Positions 18,500 to 26,518 of a DNA stretch of 64,000 nt are shown piece after piece. The translations under genes and the position numbers were made by a program. Each line of letters opens with the position of its first letter. The stretch's first letter is position 1. The stretch is from Candidatus Paracaedibacteraceae bacterium (GTDB lineage: Bacteria > Pseudomonadota > Alphaproteobacteria > UBA6184), in NCBI GenBank assembly GCA_024236035.1, contig JACKLG010000001.1, positions 186,001 through 250,000 on the forward strand. Direction: 5' to 3'. The notes below the pieces were generated by a model, which was given only the letters and a program-made list of their open reading frames with translations, searched no databases and was not told the origin of the DNA.

Positions 18500-18700
18500 T
18501 TATGCGTACGGTAACATATGACGTTTAACACGAGCCACATCGGATACACTCATAACATGCATACCGCGAGAATCCCGTAACATTGATTGGGGGCGTTTGC
18601 TCATCCCGTGACGACGACCTGCTTTACCAAACAATATCTTGCCAGTAGCGGTCACTTTGAAGCGCTTTTTAGCACCACTTTTGGTCTTTAACTTGGGCAT
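18500..18700 (-). CDS. rpmI: 50S ribosomal protein L35
   Basis: 66 residues from MPKLKTKSGAKKRFKVTATGKI, with the conserved GKAGRRHGMSKR centre and the VKRHMLPYA end. An in-frame upstream start would add 21 residues (MAGLLPRVCLL...), but L35 begins MPKLKT across bacteria and AGGA lies properly spaced before the ATG at 18700, so the short form is chosen. First gene of the rpmI-rplT operon. Confidence 0.97.
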   Translation of the reverse strand: MPKLKTKSGAKKRFKVTATGKILFGKAGRRHGMSKRPQSMLRDSRGMHVMSVSDVARVKRHMLPYA

Positions 18701-19051
18701 TTCTAATCCTTTCAATCGATTAAACCTGTGGAGGAGGCATACCCTGGGCAATAAACCCGCCATTCCACAAAAAACACCCTAGTATAACTTTCTTAATATA
18801 AAAATCAATATTTTTATAAAAATTAACCAACAGTGATATAAAACTAGTCATTATGATAAAATCTAGTGTTCAATTATCATTCAGGAAAAAAGAAGAAACA
18901 TACTTAAAGTCGTCACTGGTTGTTAATAATAAAGCAACACGCACAGCTTTTTAAATAGTATAAGCAATGACTTCAGGCTGTTTAATAAACCCTTTATATC
19001 CATCTTGAAATTAAGGCTATTACACTTTCTGGAACCCAAGGATTACAAGCT
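18701..19051. other. AT-rich gap upstream of rpmI
   Basis: About 350 bp that must contain the rpmI promoter on the minus strand. No infC remnant, RNA structure or repeat was recognised. Homology with the surface lipoprotein gene starts abruptly at 19052. Confidence 0.5.
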
Positions 19052-19502
19052 CTTAGGATCTTTCTTTATTGAAGGTCAGTTAGGGATGGTATCTGCAGAT
19101 AATGTACATACCAGTGCGTGGTCTGGATTAAGGTCTCAACTGACGTTGGGATTAGATACAGAATATGTATCTCCGTTTATCCAGATATCTCATCGTCAGT
19201 TAGATAAAGATAGTGCATATCATCTGAATGATACAACTGCGTATCTTGGGTTGGATATGGATATCGCATCCTTAACGGCAGATACGTATGCGTTAACTAC
19301 CCGTTTAACCACAAAAGTAGGATACGGTGAAAAACACTGGAAGGATACAGACACAGACTTAGGTGCAACCCGTGGTGTTACAGGATCTGTTGCATGGTCT
19401 GCATCGCTTAATTTAAACAGTGGTATTTCGTTTACCACCAACCTTAACTTAGATACAGCCTCAGGTTCGAATGCTGGGTTGAATATCACGTTAAATAGAT
19501 AA
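19052..19502 (+). pseudogene. Truncated copy of the surface lipoprotein gene 3' end
   Basis: 451 bp collinear with 21445-21895. I count about 13 mismatches and no gaps by eye, giving four amino-acid changes (T/A, A/V, I/V, N/H) in about 148 residues. Homology starts in mid-gene at CTTAGGATCTTTC and ends with the TAA stop. The only start available (TTG at 19005) has no ribosome site and would give a non-native N-terminus without a signal peptide, so the piece is probably not translated. It is either a relic of partial duplication or a silent cassette. Confidence 0.85.
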
Positions 19503-19525
19503 TATCTTTTTAATCTATTCCTCAT

Positions 19526-19560
19526 CACAGGTCTGATAATACTTCGTTATCAGACCTGTG
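19526..19560 (+). terminator. Strong hairpin after the truncated cassette
   Basis: A perfect 14-bp stem (CACAGGTCTGATAA / TTATCAGACCTGTG) with a 7-nt loop, followed by TGTCTTCTTG. The T-run is poor, so it is terminator-like rather than certain. It lies 24 bp after the stop of the truncated copy and differs from the hairpin after the full-length gene. Confidence 0.6.
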
Positions 19561-19684
19561 TGTCTTCTTGTAATGCCCCTAAATTATTCTTGTTTTTATC
19601 CCACCTCTGTATGGATGTTTAATTTTTATTAACGTTTTATTGATACTCTATCCCTAATAAACTACTCAAATAAGGAAAAAAAGA

Positions 19685-21895
19685 ATGAGATCATATGGAC
19701 ATGTCTTATTGGCGTCTACTGCTTTTTCAGCATTATTATTAACAGGATGTGGCGATTCTAAAGCCGATATTGCTGCCGATAAAGCTGCTGAGGGTGTTAC
19801 CTCTGACGGTAAAAAAGGTGAAACTCCTACCGGAACCGAAGGCAGCCTTCCTGCAATCAAAACCTTTGATCAACAGTGGGCAGAAAGCGCAGATGTACAA
19901 GAATTTAAACGCTTAAAAGCAGAATATGCGGCCCTAGAGACGGAAAGGGACCGATTAAGTAGAATATCAATTAGAGATTGGACACCTCAAGATAGAGAAG
20001 CTTCAGAAGCATTTTTTACAGCTAGAACGCAACTTCAAAAGAATCTTGATGCATTAGAAACTAAAATAGCCGAAGCGTTAATTGATCAGCGAACTGCTGC
20101 ATACAGAGCGTATGATCCTGAAGGAGATCTGAATGTAGTGCGTACTCCAGATGCACCATGGTCAGACCTTAGAAATGTAGCACTAAACTTAGATAGGTAT
20201 AATCCTCATACACTTGCAGAAATGATTACATCAACGCTGGGCATCCAATTACTACCAGATGAAATAAATAGAATATTAGGTGATTATGATAGATTTATTC
20301 AAACACCTGTAGAAGAAACTGCAGATGTAGACGAAATTGATGATGAAGCCTCTGATGATGGGGCCTCTACCACATCAACTGTGGCTTCAAGTGTTAGCGG
20401 GGCCCCCCATGAAAATTATACTCTGCTACAAGAGGCTTATGAGAGGGCTGTTGAGGAAAGAACGGCCAAAATTTTTGCTAATGAATTATACTATGCCAAC
20501 GTACTGGCGGATATGTTAACTGCAACAAAAGATGAATTTGTATCAATTCAACCCAAATTAACATCAAAAGCATACACAGGCGCAGATTTAATGAGCGATT
20601 TTAAAACCGGTGAATTAAGTGCTCCAGCTAGATCTATAAATATTTCATTGCAACTTCGTGTGGATGAGATTATTCATAAAGCGTTAATTAACAAGCGCGC
20701 AGAATTATCTTTTAACAATATTAGCAGTATATTTCTAGTAAAGGGTGCTTTAGTTGGTGATGACGGTGTTCAAGCGGACGATGTATTTTCTGTGAGACCA
20801 TCTTCTTCTAGTGATAATTACGTAGCCGTATTAATGAAACCTAGTGCTGACGGAACACGTTATGAAACTGCAGAGTCTGGCAAAAGTGGTCTAGCTCTTA
20901 CTGTAGAAATATCTGCGGACAAATACAAAGCCATCCAAAAATCCTTATATGACAAAATGGTTGCAGCCCTTCGCAAGTCACACAAAGGCTTTCAATATGT
21001 TGAAGATGAAGATGGTGATATAAAGCTTGTATTAGCGGATTCTAGTGATTCAAGCAGTTCACCCGTTGAGGTGGATTTAAATCCATTTGCAGGATTGTTT
21101 GACTTTTTAGATTCCCCCACAGCGTTGGCATTATCAGCGGAAACACCGTTAAGCTTAGATACAGGATTATCCGTTAAGGCACGTCGTGCAGGTGTGGGTA
21201 GTGTGGATTTAACATCACTGACTGCAAATGGAATCAATGGACAAGTTGTGGACTTAGGCTTACCGGTATTCGTACAATTAAATGGGAATGTCAGTGGGAA
21301 TAAAACCACGGATAAACTGACAGGATCTGTAGCGTATCGTTTAGGAAATACCGTGATTGGTGCCATCCAAGCGTATGCCAACAGTGGTACTGGATTTGAA
21401 ACAGAGTCTAACCAATTAGAAACGTCTGTGGTGATGTCGCATAACTTAGGATCTTTCTTTATTGAAGGTCAGTTAGGGATGGTATCTGCAGATAATGTAC
21501 ATACCAGTGCGTGGTCTGGATTAAGGTCTCAACTGACGTTGGGATTAGATACAGAATATGTATCTCCGTTTATCCAGATATCTCATCGTCAGTTAGATAA
21601 AGATAGTGCATATCATCTAAACGATACAGCTGCGTATCTTGGGTTGGATATGGATATAGCCTCCTTAACGGCAGATACATATGTGTTAACTACCCGTTTA
21701 ACCACAAAAGTGGGATACGGTGAAAAACACTGGAAGGATACAGACACAGACTTAGGTGCAACCCGTGGTGTTACAGGATCTGTTGCATGGTCTGCATCGC
21801 TTAATTTAAACAGTGGTGTGTCCTTTACCACCCACCTTAACTTAGATACAGCATCAGGTTCGAATGCTGGGTTGAATATCACGTTAAATAGATAA
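19685..21895 (+). CDS. Surface lipoprotein with C-terminal beta-barrel-like domain
   Basis: 736 residues. A signal peptide ends in the lipobox LLTGC with the lipidated cysteine at C22, then a low-complexity Ala/Asp/Lys/Gly linker. Residues ~65-460 are mostly helical and acidic: KRLKAEYAALETERDRLS is coiled-coil-like, and DEIDDEASDDGASTTSTVASS is a disordered spacer at about 215-240. From ~500 the sequence changes to amphipathic beta strands with alternating residues (GSVAYRLGNTVIGAIQAYANS, SQLTLGLDTEYVSPFIQISHR, GSVAWSASLNLNSGVSFTTHLNL), like autotransporter or porin barrel strands. It ends LNITLNR, without the usual terminal aromatic. I do not recognise a named family. The last 451 bp are duplicated at 19052-19502. 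Confidence 0.75.
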   Translation: MRSYGHVLLASTAFSALLLTGCGDSKADIAADKAAEGVTSDGKKGETPTGTEGSLPAIKTFDQQWAESADVQEFKRLKAEYAALETERDRLSRISIRDWTPQDREASEAFFTARTQLQKNLDALETKIAEALIDQRTAAYRAYDPEGDLNVVRTPDAPWSDLRNVALNLDRYNPHTLAEMITSTLGIQLLPDEINRILGDYDRFIQTPVEETADVDEIDDEASDDGASTTSTVASSVSGAPHENYTLLQEAYERAVEERTAKIFANELYYANVLADMLTATKDEFVSIQPKLTSKAYTGADLMSDFKTGELSAPARSINISLQLRVDEIIHKALINKRAELSFNNISSIFLVKGALVGDDGVQADDVFSVRPSSSSDNYVAVLMKPSADGTRYETAESGKSGLALTVEISADKYKAIQKSLYDKMVAALRKSHKGFQYVEDEDGDIKLVLADSSDSSSSPVEVDLNPFAGLFDFLDSPTALALSAETPLSLDTGLSVKARRAGVGSVDLTSLTANGINGQVVDLGLPVFVQLNGNVSGNKTTDKLTGSVAYRLGNTVIGAIQAYANSGTGFETESNQLETSVVMSHNLGSFFIEGQLGMVSADNVHTSAWSGLRSQLTLGLDTEYVSPFIQISHRQLDKDSAYHLNDTAAYLGLDMDIASLTADTYVLTTRLTTKVGYGEKHWKDTDTDLGATRGVTGSVAWSASLNLNSGVSFTTHLNLDTASGSNAGLNITLNR
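21445..21895 (+). repeat. 3' cassette of the lipoprotein gene, full-length-gene copy
   Basis: The partner of 19052-19502, same orientation, start points about 2.4 kb apart. Mismatches are clustered (around 21620-21690 and 21815-21850) with long identical runs between, including the first ~170 bp. Confidence 0.9.
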
Positions 21896-21921
21896 ACAAA
21901 TATTCTTTACGTACACTGAAT

Positions 21922-21952
21922 AAAAGCCTCTTTCCTCGGAGGCTTTTATTTT
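21922..21952 (+). terminator. Terminator of the surface lipoprotein gene
   Basis: AAAAGCCTC / GAGGCTTTT stem followed by ATTTTTA, 26 bp after the stop codon. Confidence 0.85.
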
Positions 21953-22012
21953 TACCTGGATTTCATTACCCGACCTTCTGTATTCTATTAATAAAAAACA
22001 GGTACCCTATAT

Positions 22013-23410
22013 ATGCATCGCAATCGTCATACTAAAATTGTAGCCACCCTTGGCCCAGCTTCTTCCTCTATTGATATCATATCTACCTTATTTGAACGAG
22101 GGGTCGATGTGTTTCGTCTTAACTTCTCTCACGGAAACCACGAAACTCATGCACAAAACATTCACTGGATTAGACAAATAGAAAAAAATCTTAATAAGCC
22201 TATTTCAATCCTTGCAGATCTTCAGGGCCCAAAATTGCGTGTGGGAAAATTCTCCTCTCCACCAATTAATATAACCGCCGGACAAAAATTTATATTTGAT
22301 TTAAATCCAGAAGAGGGCAACCAAGAACGTGTGCAACTACCTCACCCAGAGATATTTCAAGCTGCTAAAAAAGGTGATGAATTATTAGTTGATGATGGAA
22401 AACTTGCATTCCGTGTAGATCATGTAGACCATTCGACCATAAAAACAACCGCTTTAGTGTCTGGCCCTATATCAAATAACAAAGGATTAAATCTACCTTC
22501 CACACATTTACCCATTGATATTTTAACCGAAAAAGACAAAGCAGATTTAGAGTTTGCTCTTTCTAAAAATGTGGATTTTATTGCTTTATCTTTTGTACAA
22601 ACGTCAGATGATATTATACAGACCCGAAAACGCATTCATACCAATACTAAGATAATTGCAAAGCTTGAAAAACCCCAAGCAATACAAAACCTTACAGCGA
22701 TCTTAAACGAAACAGATGCTGTAATGATTGCCCGGGGAGACTTGGGTGTTGAACTACCTCCTGAACAGCTGCCGCCATTACAACGTAAAATTTTAAGAGA
22801 AGCTAAAAAGCATAAAAAACCAGTAATCGTTGCCACCCAAATGCTTGAATCCATGATTAATACTCCTAAACCCACGCGGGCTGAAGCATCGGACGTTGCA
22901 ACAGCAGTATATTTAGGAACAGACGCCGTTATGTTATCTGCAGAATCAGCATCTGGTGCTTATCCTAAAGAAGCAGTAGAAATTATGGACCGTATTATTT
23001 TTCATGCTGAACAGGATATTTTAAGCTCAAAAACTAATATGGCACCCTTAGCAGCCAAAGTATCCAATGCAGCCGTGCTTTTAGCACATGAACACAACGC
23101 AAAAGTCATTCTTGCAATATCAAATTCTTTCCATGCTTTTGCTTATTTATCCAGTATAAAAACACATATTCCAGTTTTAGCCTTAACTTCCGATATGTCT
23201 GTATACCGTCAACTGCCTTTATTGTATGGAGTTTTTCCTTTATTTAACTTGTCATTACCAAAAGTTAACAACTCTTTAGAAGATAAAGCTTTGATACATT
23301 CTTTAACCACTGAAGCAGGCATGCTTACACATAATGGCCAAAGGGTGGTGGTTCTTACACAAAATTCTTTAGATTCAGCTGATTTTTCAGGTATGTGGGT
23401 GTGTGAATAA
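22013..23410 (+). CDS. pyk: Pyruvate kinase
   Basis: 465 residues. The N-terminus is RHTKIVATLGPASSS, with FRLNFSHG, the active-site segment FIALSFVQTSDDI, the lysine motif IIAKLEKPQAI, metal/substrate region MIARGDLGVELP and ATQMLESMI. The C-terminal allosteric-type domain is present (AKVILAISNSFHAFAYLSS). It converts phosphoenolpyruvate and ADP to pyruvate and ATP, so the organism keeps at least lower glycolysis or uses imported triose intermediates. Monocistronic, between a terminator and the fnr-like gene. Confidence 0.97.
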   Translation: MHRNRHTKIVATLGPASSSIDIISTLFERGVDVFRLNFSHGNHETHAQNIHWIRQIEKNLNKPISILADLQGPKLRVGKFSSPPINITAGQKFIFDLNPEEGNQERVQLPHPEIFQAAKKGDELLVDDGKLAFRVDHVDHSTIKTTALVSGPISNNKGLNLPSTHLPIDILTEKDKADLEFALSKNVDFIALSFVQTSDDIIQTRKRIHTNTKIIAKLEKPQAIQNLTAILNETDAVMIARGDLGVELPPEQLPPLQRKILREAKKHKKPVIVATQMLESMINTPKPTRAEASDVATAVYLGTDAVMLSAESASGAYPKEAVEIMDRIIFHAEQDILSSKTNMAPLAAKVSNAAVLLAHEHNAKVILAISNSFHAFAYLSSIKTHIPVLALTSDMSVYRQLPLLYGVFPLFNLSLPKVNNSLEDKALIHSLTTEAGMLTHNGQRVVVLTQNSLDSADFSGMWVCE

Positions 23411-23552
23411 GACAATAGATTATAGTCTATTTGGTTAGGTGTTTATTTGATAAATTCTAACGCAGAAAAATAGTTTACCCCCCTAAAAAATGCATATTAT
23501 TGCAAATGCCTTTTCCTTTTGTTAATATCCCAACCAACAAAAGGAACTCCAC

Positions 23553-24563
23553 ATGATTCATACAGATGTTGTCATTATAGGCGCTGGCCCAACAGGACTT
23601 TTCGCTATTTTTCAATGCGGAATGGTGGGTTTAAAAACCCATGTAATTGATACTTTAGATTTTATCGGAGGTCAATGTACCGCACTTTATCCTGAAAAAC
23701 CTATTTATGACATACCTGCCTATCCTTCTATTTCTGCTGAAAATTTAATTGAACAATTAAAACTTCAAGCAGAACCTTTTAATCCAGTTTATCACCTAGG
23801 ACAAAAAGTTATCGCCACTGAACCTCTTGATAAAGAATGGGTTGTTACCACAAATACAGGGACCCAAATACAGGCAAAGGGCATTATTATAGCAGCAGGA
23901 TCAGGAGCCTTTGGTCCCAATCGCCCTCCTTTAGAAAATATTGAACAATTTGAAGGAACTTCTATATTTTACGCAGTGCACCAACGAAAAAGATTTGCTG
24001 GCAAAAATATAGTGATCGCGGGTGGTGGTGATTCTGCCGTAGACTGGGCTAATTCTTTAGCTGAAGTTGCAAATTCTATCGCAATGGTACATAGACGCCC
24101 GCATTTCAGAGCCGCACCTGAAAGTGTTTCTAGAATGAATGGTTTAGTTGAAGCTGGAAAAATCACGCTAGTCACTCCTTATCAACTATCTGCTATCAAT
24201 GGCAGTGATGGCCATTTAAAAGAGGTGATTGTTGAAAATTTAGACGGACAGAAAAAAAGCTTGCAGGCAGATGTACTACTACCTTTTTTTGGCCTGCAAA
24301 TGGATTTAGGCCCTATTGCTGAATGGGGATTAGACATTGAACACAAACACATCACCACTGCCCCCCACACAATGGAAACGAACTTACCAGGTGTGTTTGC
24401 TATTGGTGATATTGCGATATATCCTGGCAAACTTAAACTAATCTTATGTGGTTTTTCTGAAGCAGCAATTGCTGCACATACTTTACGCAGTAAAATTTTT
24501 CCTGAAACAACTTTCCATTTTGAATACTCAACTACTAAAGGTTTACCAACGCTACAAACCTAG
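23553..24563 (+). CDS. Ferredoxin/flavodoxin-NADP reductase, thioredoxin-reductase-like
   Basis: 336 residues with two dinucleotide-binding folds: IIGAGPTGLFAIFQCGMVGLKTHVID at the N-terminus (FAD) and IVIAGGGDSAVDWANSLAEVA (NADPH). The FAD segment GVFAIGDIAIYPGKLKLILCGFSEAAIAAH follows. There is no CxxC between the halves, which separates it from thioredoxin reductase and matches YumC-type ferredoxin-NADP reductases. The family passes electrons between NADPH and ferredoxin, for example for Fe-S cluster work. AAGGAACT lies just before the ATG. Monocistronic. Confidence 0.93.
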   Translation: MIHTDVVIIGAGPTGLFAIFQCGMVGLKTHVIDTLDFIGGQCTALYPEKPIYDIPAYPSISAENLIEQLKLQAEPFNPVYHLGQKVIATEPLDKEWVVTTNTGTQIQAKGIIIAAGSGAFGPNRPPLENIEQFEGTSIFYAVHQRKRFAGKNIVIAGGGDSAVDWANSLAEVANSIAMVHRRPHFRAAPESVSRMNGLVEAGKITLVTPYQLSAINGSDGHLKEVIVENLDGQKKSLQADVLLPFFGLQMDLGPIAEWGLDIEHKHITTAPHTMETNLPGVFAIGDIAIYPGKLKLILCGFSEAAIAAHTLRSKIFPETTFHFEYSTTKGLPTLQT

Positions 24564-24658
24564 GGTTTTAACTTGCAATAAACGCAACCCCTATAAGTTG
24601 TTTTGTGCGTTGTATAAAAACCTTTAAAGCTCTACCTTGATTATAAGGAGAGCAATTT

Positions 24659-24970
24659 ATGAAGCAGATTTTAGCAGCAATAGTTGAATACAAACTAACT
24701 AAAGATAATTTATCGCGTCTGCTAGACCGAATACAGCACTGTATGACTTATGATCATGTAAACTTAAGCAATGAAACCTTAAAAAATTTTTCTGATCTTT
24801 ATAAAGACATCGCTCACTTTGCAACACAAGATGTTTTAACTAAAAAAGATCAAGAGATCCTAAACGTTACCTTGCAAGAAATGGAACAACTAATCGTAGA
24901 TTTCTTATCGTCAACTTCTCCAAGAATATCTAATGCTTGTGTTTTAGATAAAAACCATTTATCTCTATAA
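24659..24970 (+). CDS. Small helical protein of unknown function
   Basis: 103 residues, predicted all-helical (MKQILAAIVEYKLTKDNLSRLLDRIQHCM...EILNVTLQEMEQLIVDFL), no signal peptide or membrane segment. A good ribosome site (AAGGAGAG) precedes the ATG. It ends 2 bp before the RNase P RNA begins, so the rnpB promoter must lie inside this gene or the two are co-transcribed. I do not recognise a family. Confidence 0.6.
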   Translation: MKQILAAIVEYKLTKDNLSRLLDRIQHCMTYDHVNLSNETLKNFSDLYKDIAHFATQDVLTKKDQEILNVTLQEMEQLIVDFLSSTSPRISNACVLDKNHLSL

Positions 24971-24972
24971 AC

Positions 24973-25321
24973 GGGGGACAGAAGGTCGCTGCTGCTTAGG
25001 CAATAGAGGAAAGTCCGGACTCCACGGAAATAAGGTGCCGGATAACGTCCGGCGGAATAGTTTTTACTATTTTAGGGAAAGTGCAACAGAAAATATACCG
25101 CCACTTTTTTGTGGTAAGGGTGAAATGGCGAGGTAAAAGCTCACCGCTTTTTCAGCAATGAAAAAGGCAGTGTAAACCCCACCTGGAGCAAGGCTAAATA
25201 GGAATGCATGTCTTAGACAAGTGAATTTCCGCACTGCATTTGGGTAAGCTGCTTCAGCTATCAGGTAACTGATGGCGCAGATGAATGACCTTCCACGACA
25301 AAATCCGGCTTATAGTCCCCC
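24973..25321 (+). ncRNA. rnpB: RNase P RNA, bacterial A-type
   Basis: About 350 nt with the conserved blocks in order: P1 5' strand GGGGGAC; AGAGGAAAGTCCGGACTCC (24996 on); the GTGCAACAGAAA region; GGTAAGGGTGAAAYGGCG; AAACCCCACCTGGAGCAAG; and AGATGAATGACC...ACAAAATCCGGCTTA near the 3' end, closing with GTCCCCC that pairs with the 5' GGGGGAC. It is the ribozyme that matures tRNA 5' ends. Its last ~12 nt overlap the antisense 3' end of the gspF-like gene. A possible promoter (TTGTGT-17-TATCTC) lies inside the preceding gene; this is weak. Confidence 0.96.
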
Positions 25322-26518
25322 ACTAACCATTGTCCCCACCTGTTGATACATTGGATAAAATAAACCACCCACCACAATGAGTAATAGTCCACCCATTAAT
25401 ACTAGCATCAATGGCTCTATTAATTTTACATAACCTAATAATTTTTTTCGTGTGTCTTTTTCATAGTAAGCAGAAATCACTTTTAAATTCTCACTTAACG
25501 TATTACTTTTTTCTCCTACCTCTATCAACTGCAAGAAAAAATTTGAGAAAATTTGATTATTCTGTTGTAAAGCGTTTGTTAGGGGTACTCCTTGTTGAAT
25601 TTTATATGTAATTCTCTTTAATGTTGGGCCTATCCAATCCAAAGCATATATTTTTTGCAAATTTTCAAAACTTTCTACTAAGGAATGTCCATGTCTTAGC
25701 TGCAAATATAATACCTTAGAAATAAACGTATAATAGTATCCCAACCACACAGTTCTAATTCCCGGCAAATAAAATCCTATAGCGTGTGATACGGGGGAAA
25801 TTTTTCCTACACACTTTATAGCAATAAACAATATAAAAGGGAGCGCTAAAAACTCTGTGGGTCTTTGCACTACAAATTGACTGGTTTGAATTAACATTAA
25901 AGTAAGCATTGGAAGATTTTCCATATTTTCATGAAAATACATACTTAGTTGAGGCGCAAAAAAGTATAAAATACAAAATATAGACACCCACAAAGCTCCG
26001 AAAACAATTGTTGGATATCTCATGGATTGTTTGATTTCCCCTCTAAAATTAATTTGCCACCCGGCATAAGATTCTAAATCATGCAGGATCTCAACATAAT
26101 CTCCAGTTCTTTCGGCGGTTTCCAACAAACTAGTAGTTAAAATTTCGCGTTTAGGTAAATATTGTTTAACAGCTTGACTAAGCATTTCACCTTGTTTTAG
26201 TTTTTGATAAATATCATGTAAAATACTTTGCATCCCTTTATCGGCGATACCTTGCTTCAAATATTTTATTGCATTAATTAAAGTAAAATTGGACATCATA
26301 TAATGTCTTAATGACATCCACAAAATTTCCTGCTGTTTATACGTCAATGTTTTATATGTCATTTTACGCATCAAACGATAGCTAATCAAACGCAAGTCTT
26401 GCTCATTTAGGAAAGCTTCTAAATCTTCTGAGTTTTCCATAGAAACAGAGCCTGTAATAATTTTATTAGCAGTATTAATTGCTTTATATTTTATAGTCCG
26501 CACTCTATGTTTCTCCAC
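25310..26518 (-). CDS. Type II secretion / type IV pilus inner-membrane protein, GspF/PilC-like
   Basis: 402 residues with the two-repeat GspF architecture. An N-terminal cytoplasmic part (residues 1-160; TYKTLTYKQQEILWMSLRHYMMSNFTLINAIKYL) is followed by membrane segments around 165-190 and 220-240. A second helical repeat (ISKVLYLQLRHGHSLVESFENL...LLQLIEVGEKSNTLSENL) precedes a C-terminal membrane helix (LIEPLMLVLMGGLLLIVVGGLFYPMY). It is the platform that couples the ATPase to pilin/pseudopilin assembly. It overlaps gspE by 14 nt. Its last codons overlap rnpB from the other strand. Confidence 0.9.
   Translation of the reverse strand: MEKHRVRTIKYKAINTANKIITGSVSMENSEDLEAFLNEQDLRLISYRLMRKMTYKTLTYKQQEILWMSLRHYMMSNFTLINAIKYLKQGIADKGMQSILHDIYQKLKQGEMLSQAVKQYLPKREILTTSLLETAERTGDYVEILHDLESYAGWQINFRGEIKQSMRYPTIVFGALWVSIFCILYFFAPQLSMYFHENMENLPMLTLMLIQTSQFVVQRPTEFLALPFILFIAIKCVGKISPVSHAIGFYLPGIRTVWLGYYYTFISKVLYLQLRHGHSLVESFENLQKIYALDWIGPTLKRITYKIQQGVPLTNALQQNNQIFSNFFLQLIEVGEKSNTLSENLKVISAYYEKDTRKKLLGYVKLIEPLMLVLMGGLLLIVVGGLFYPMYQQVGTMVSGGL

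Noticed and set aside
18701..18763. Longer L35 start (extra 21 residues)
   Set aside because: Conserved start MPKLKT and ribosome site support the 66-residue form.
19005..19502. Separate small gene starting with TTG
   Set aside because: No ribosome site, no signal peptide, and it is the 3' end of the neighbouring gene; treated as a truncated copy.
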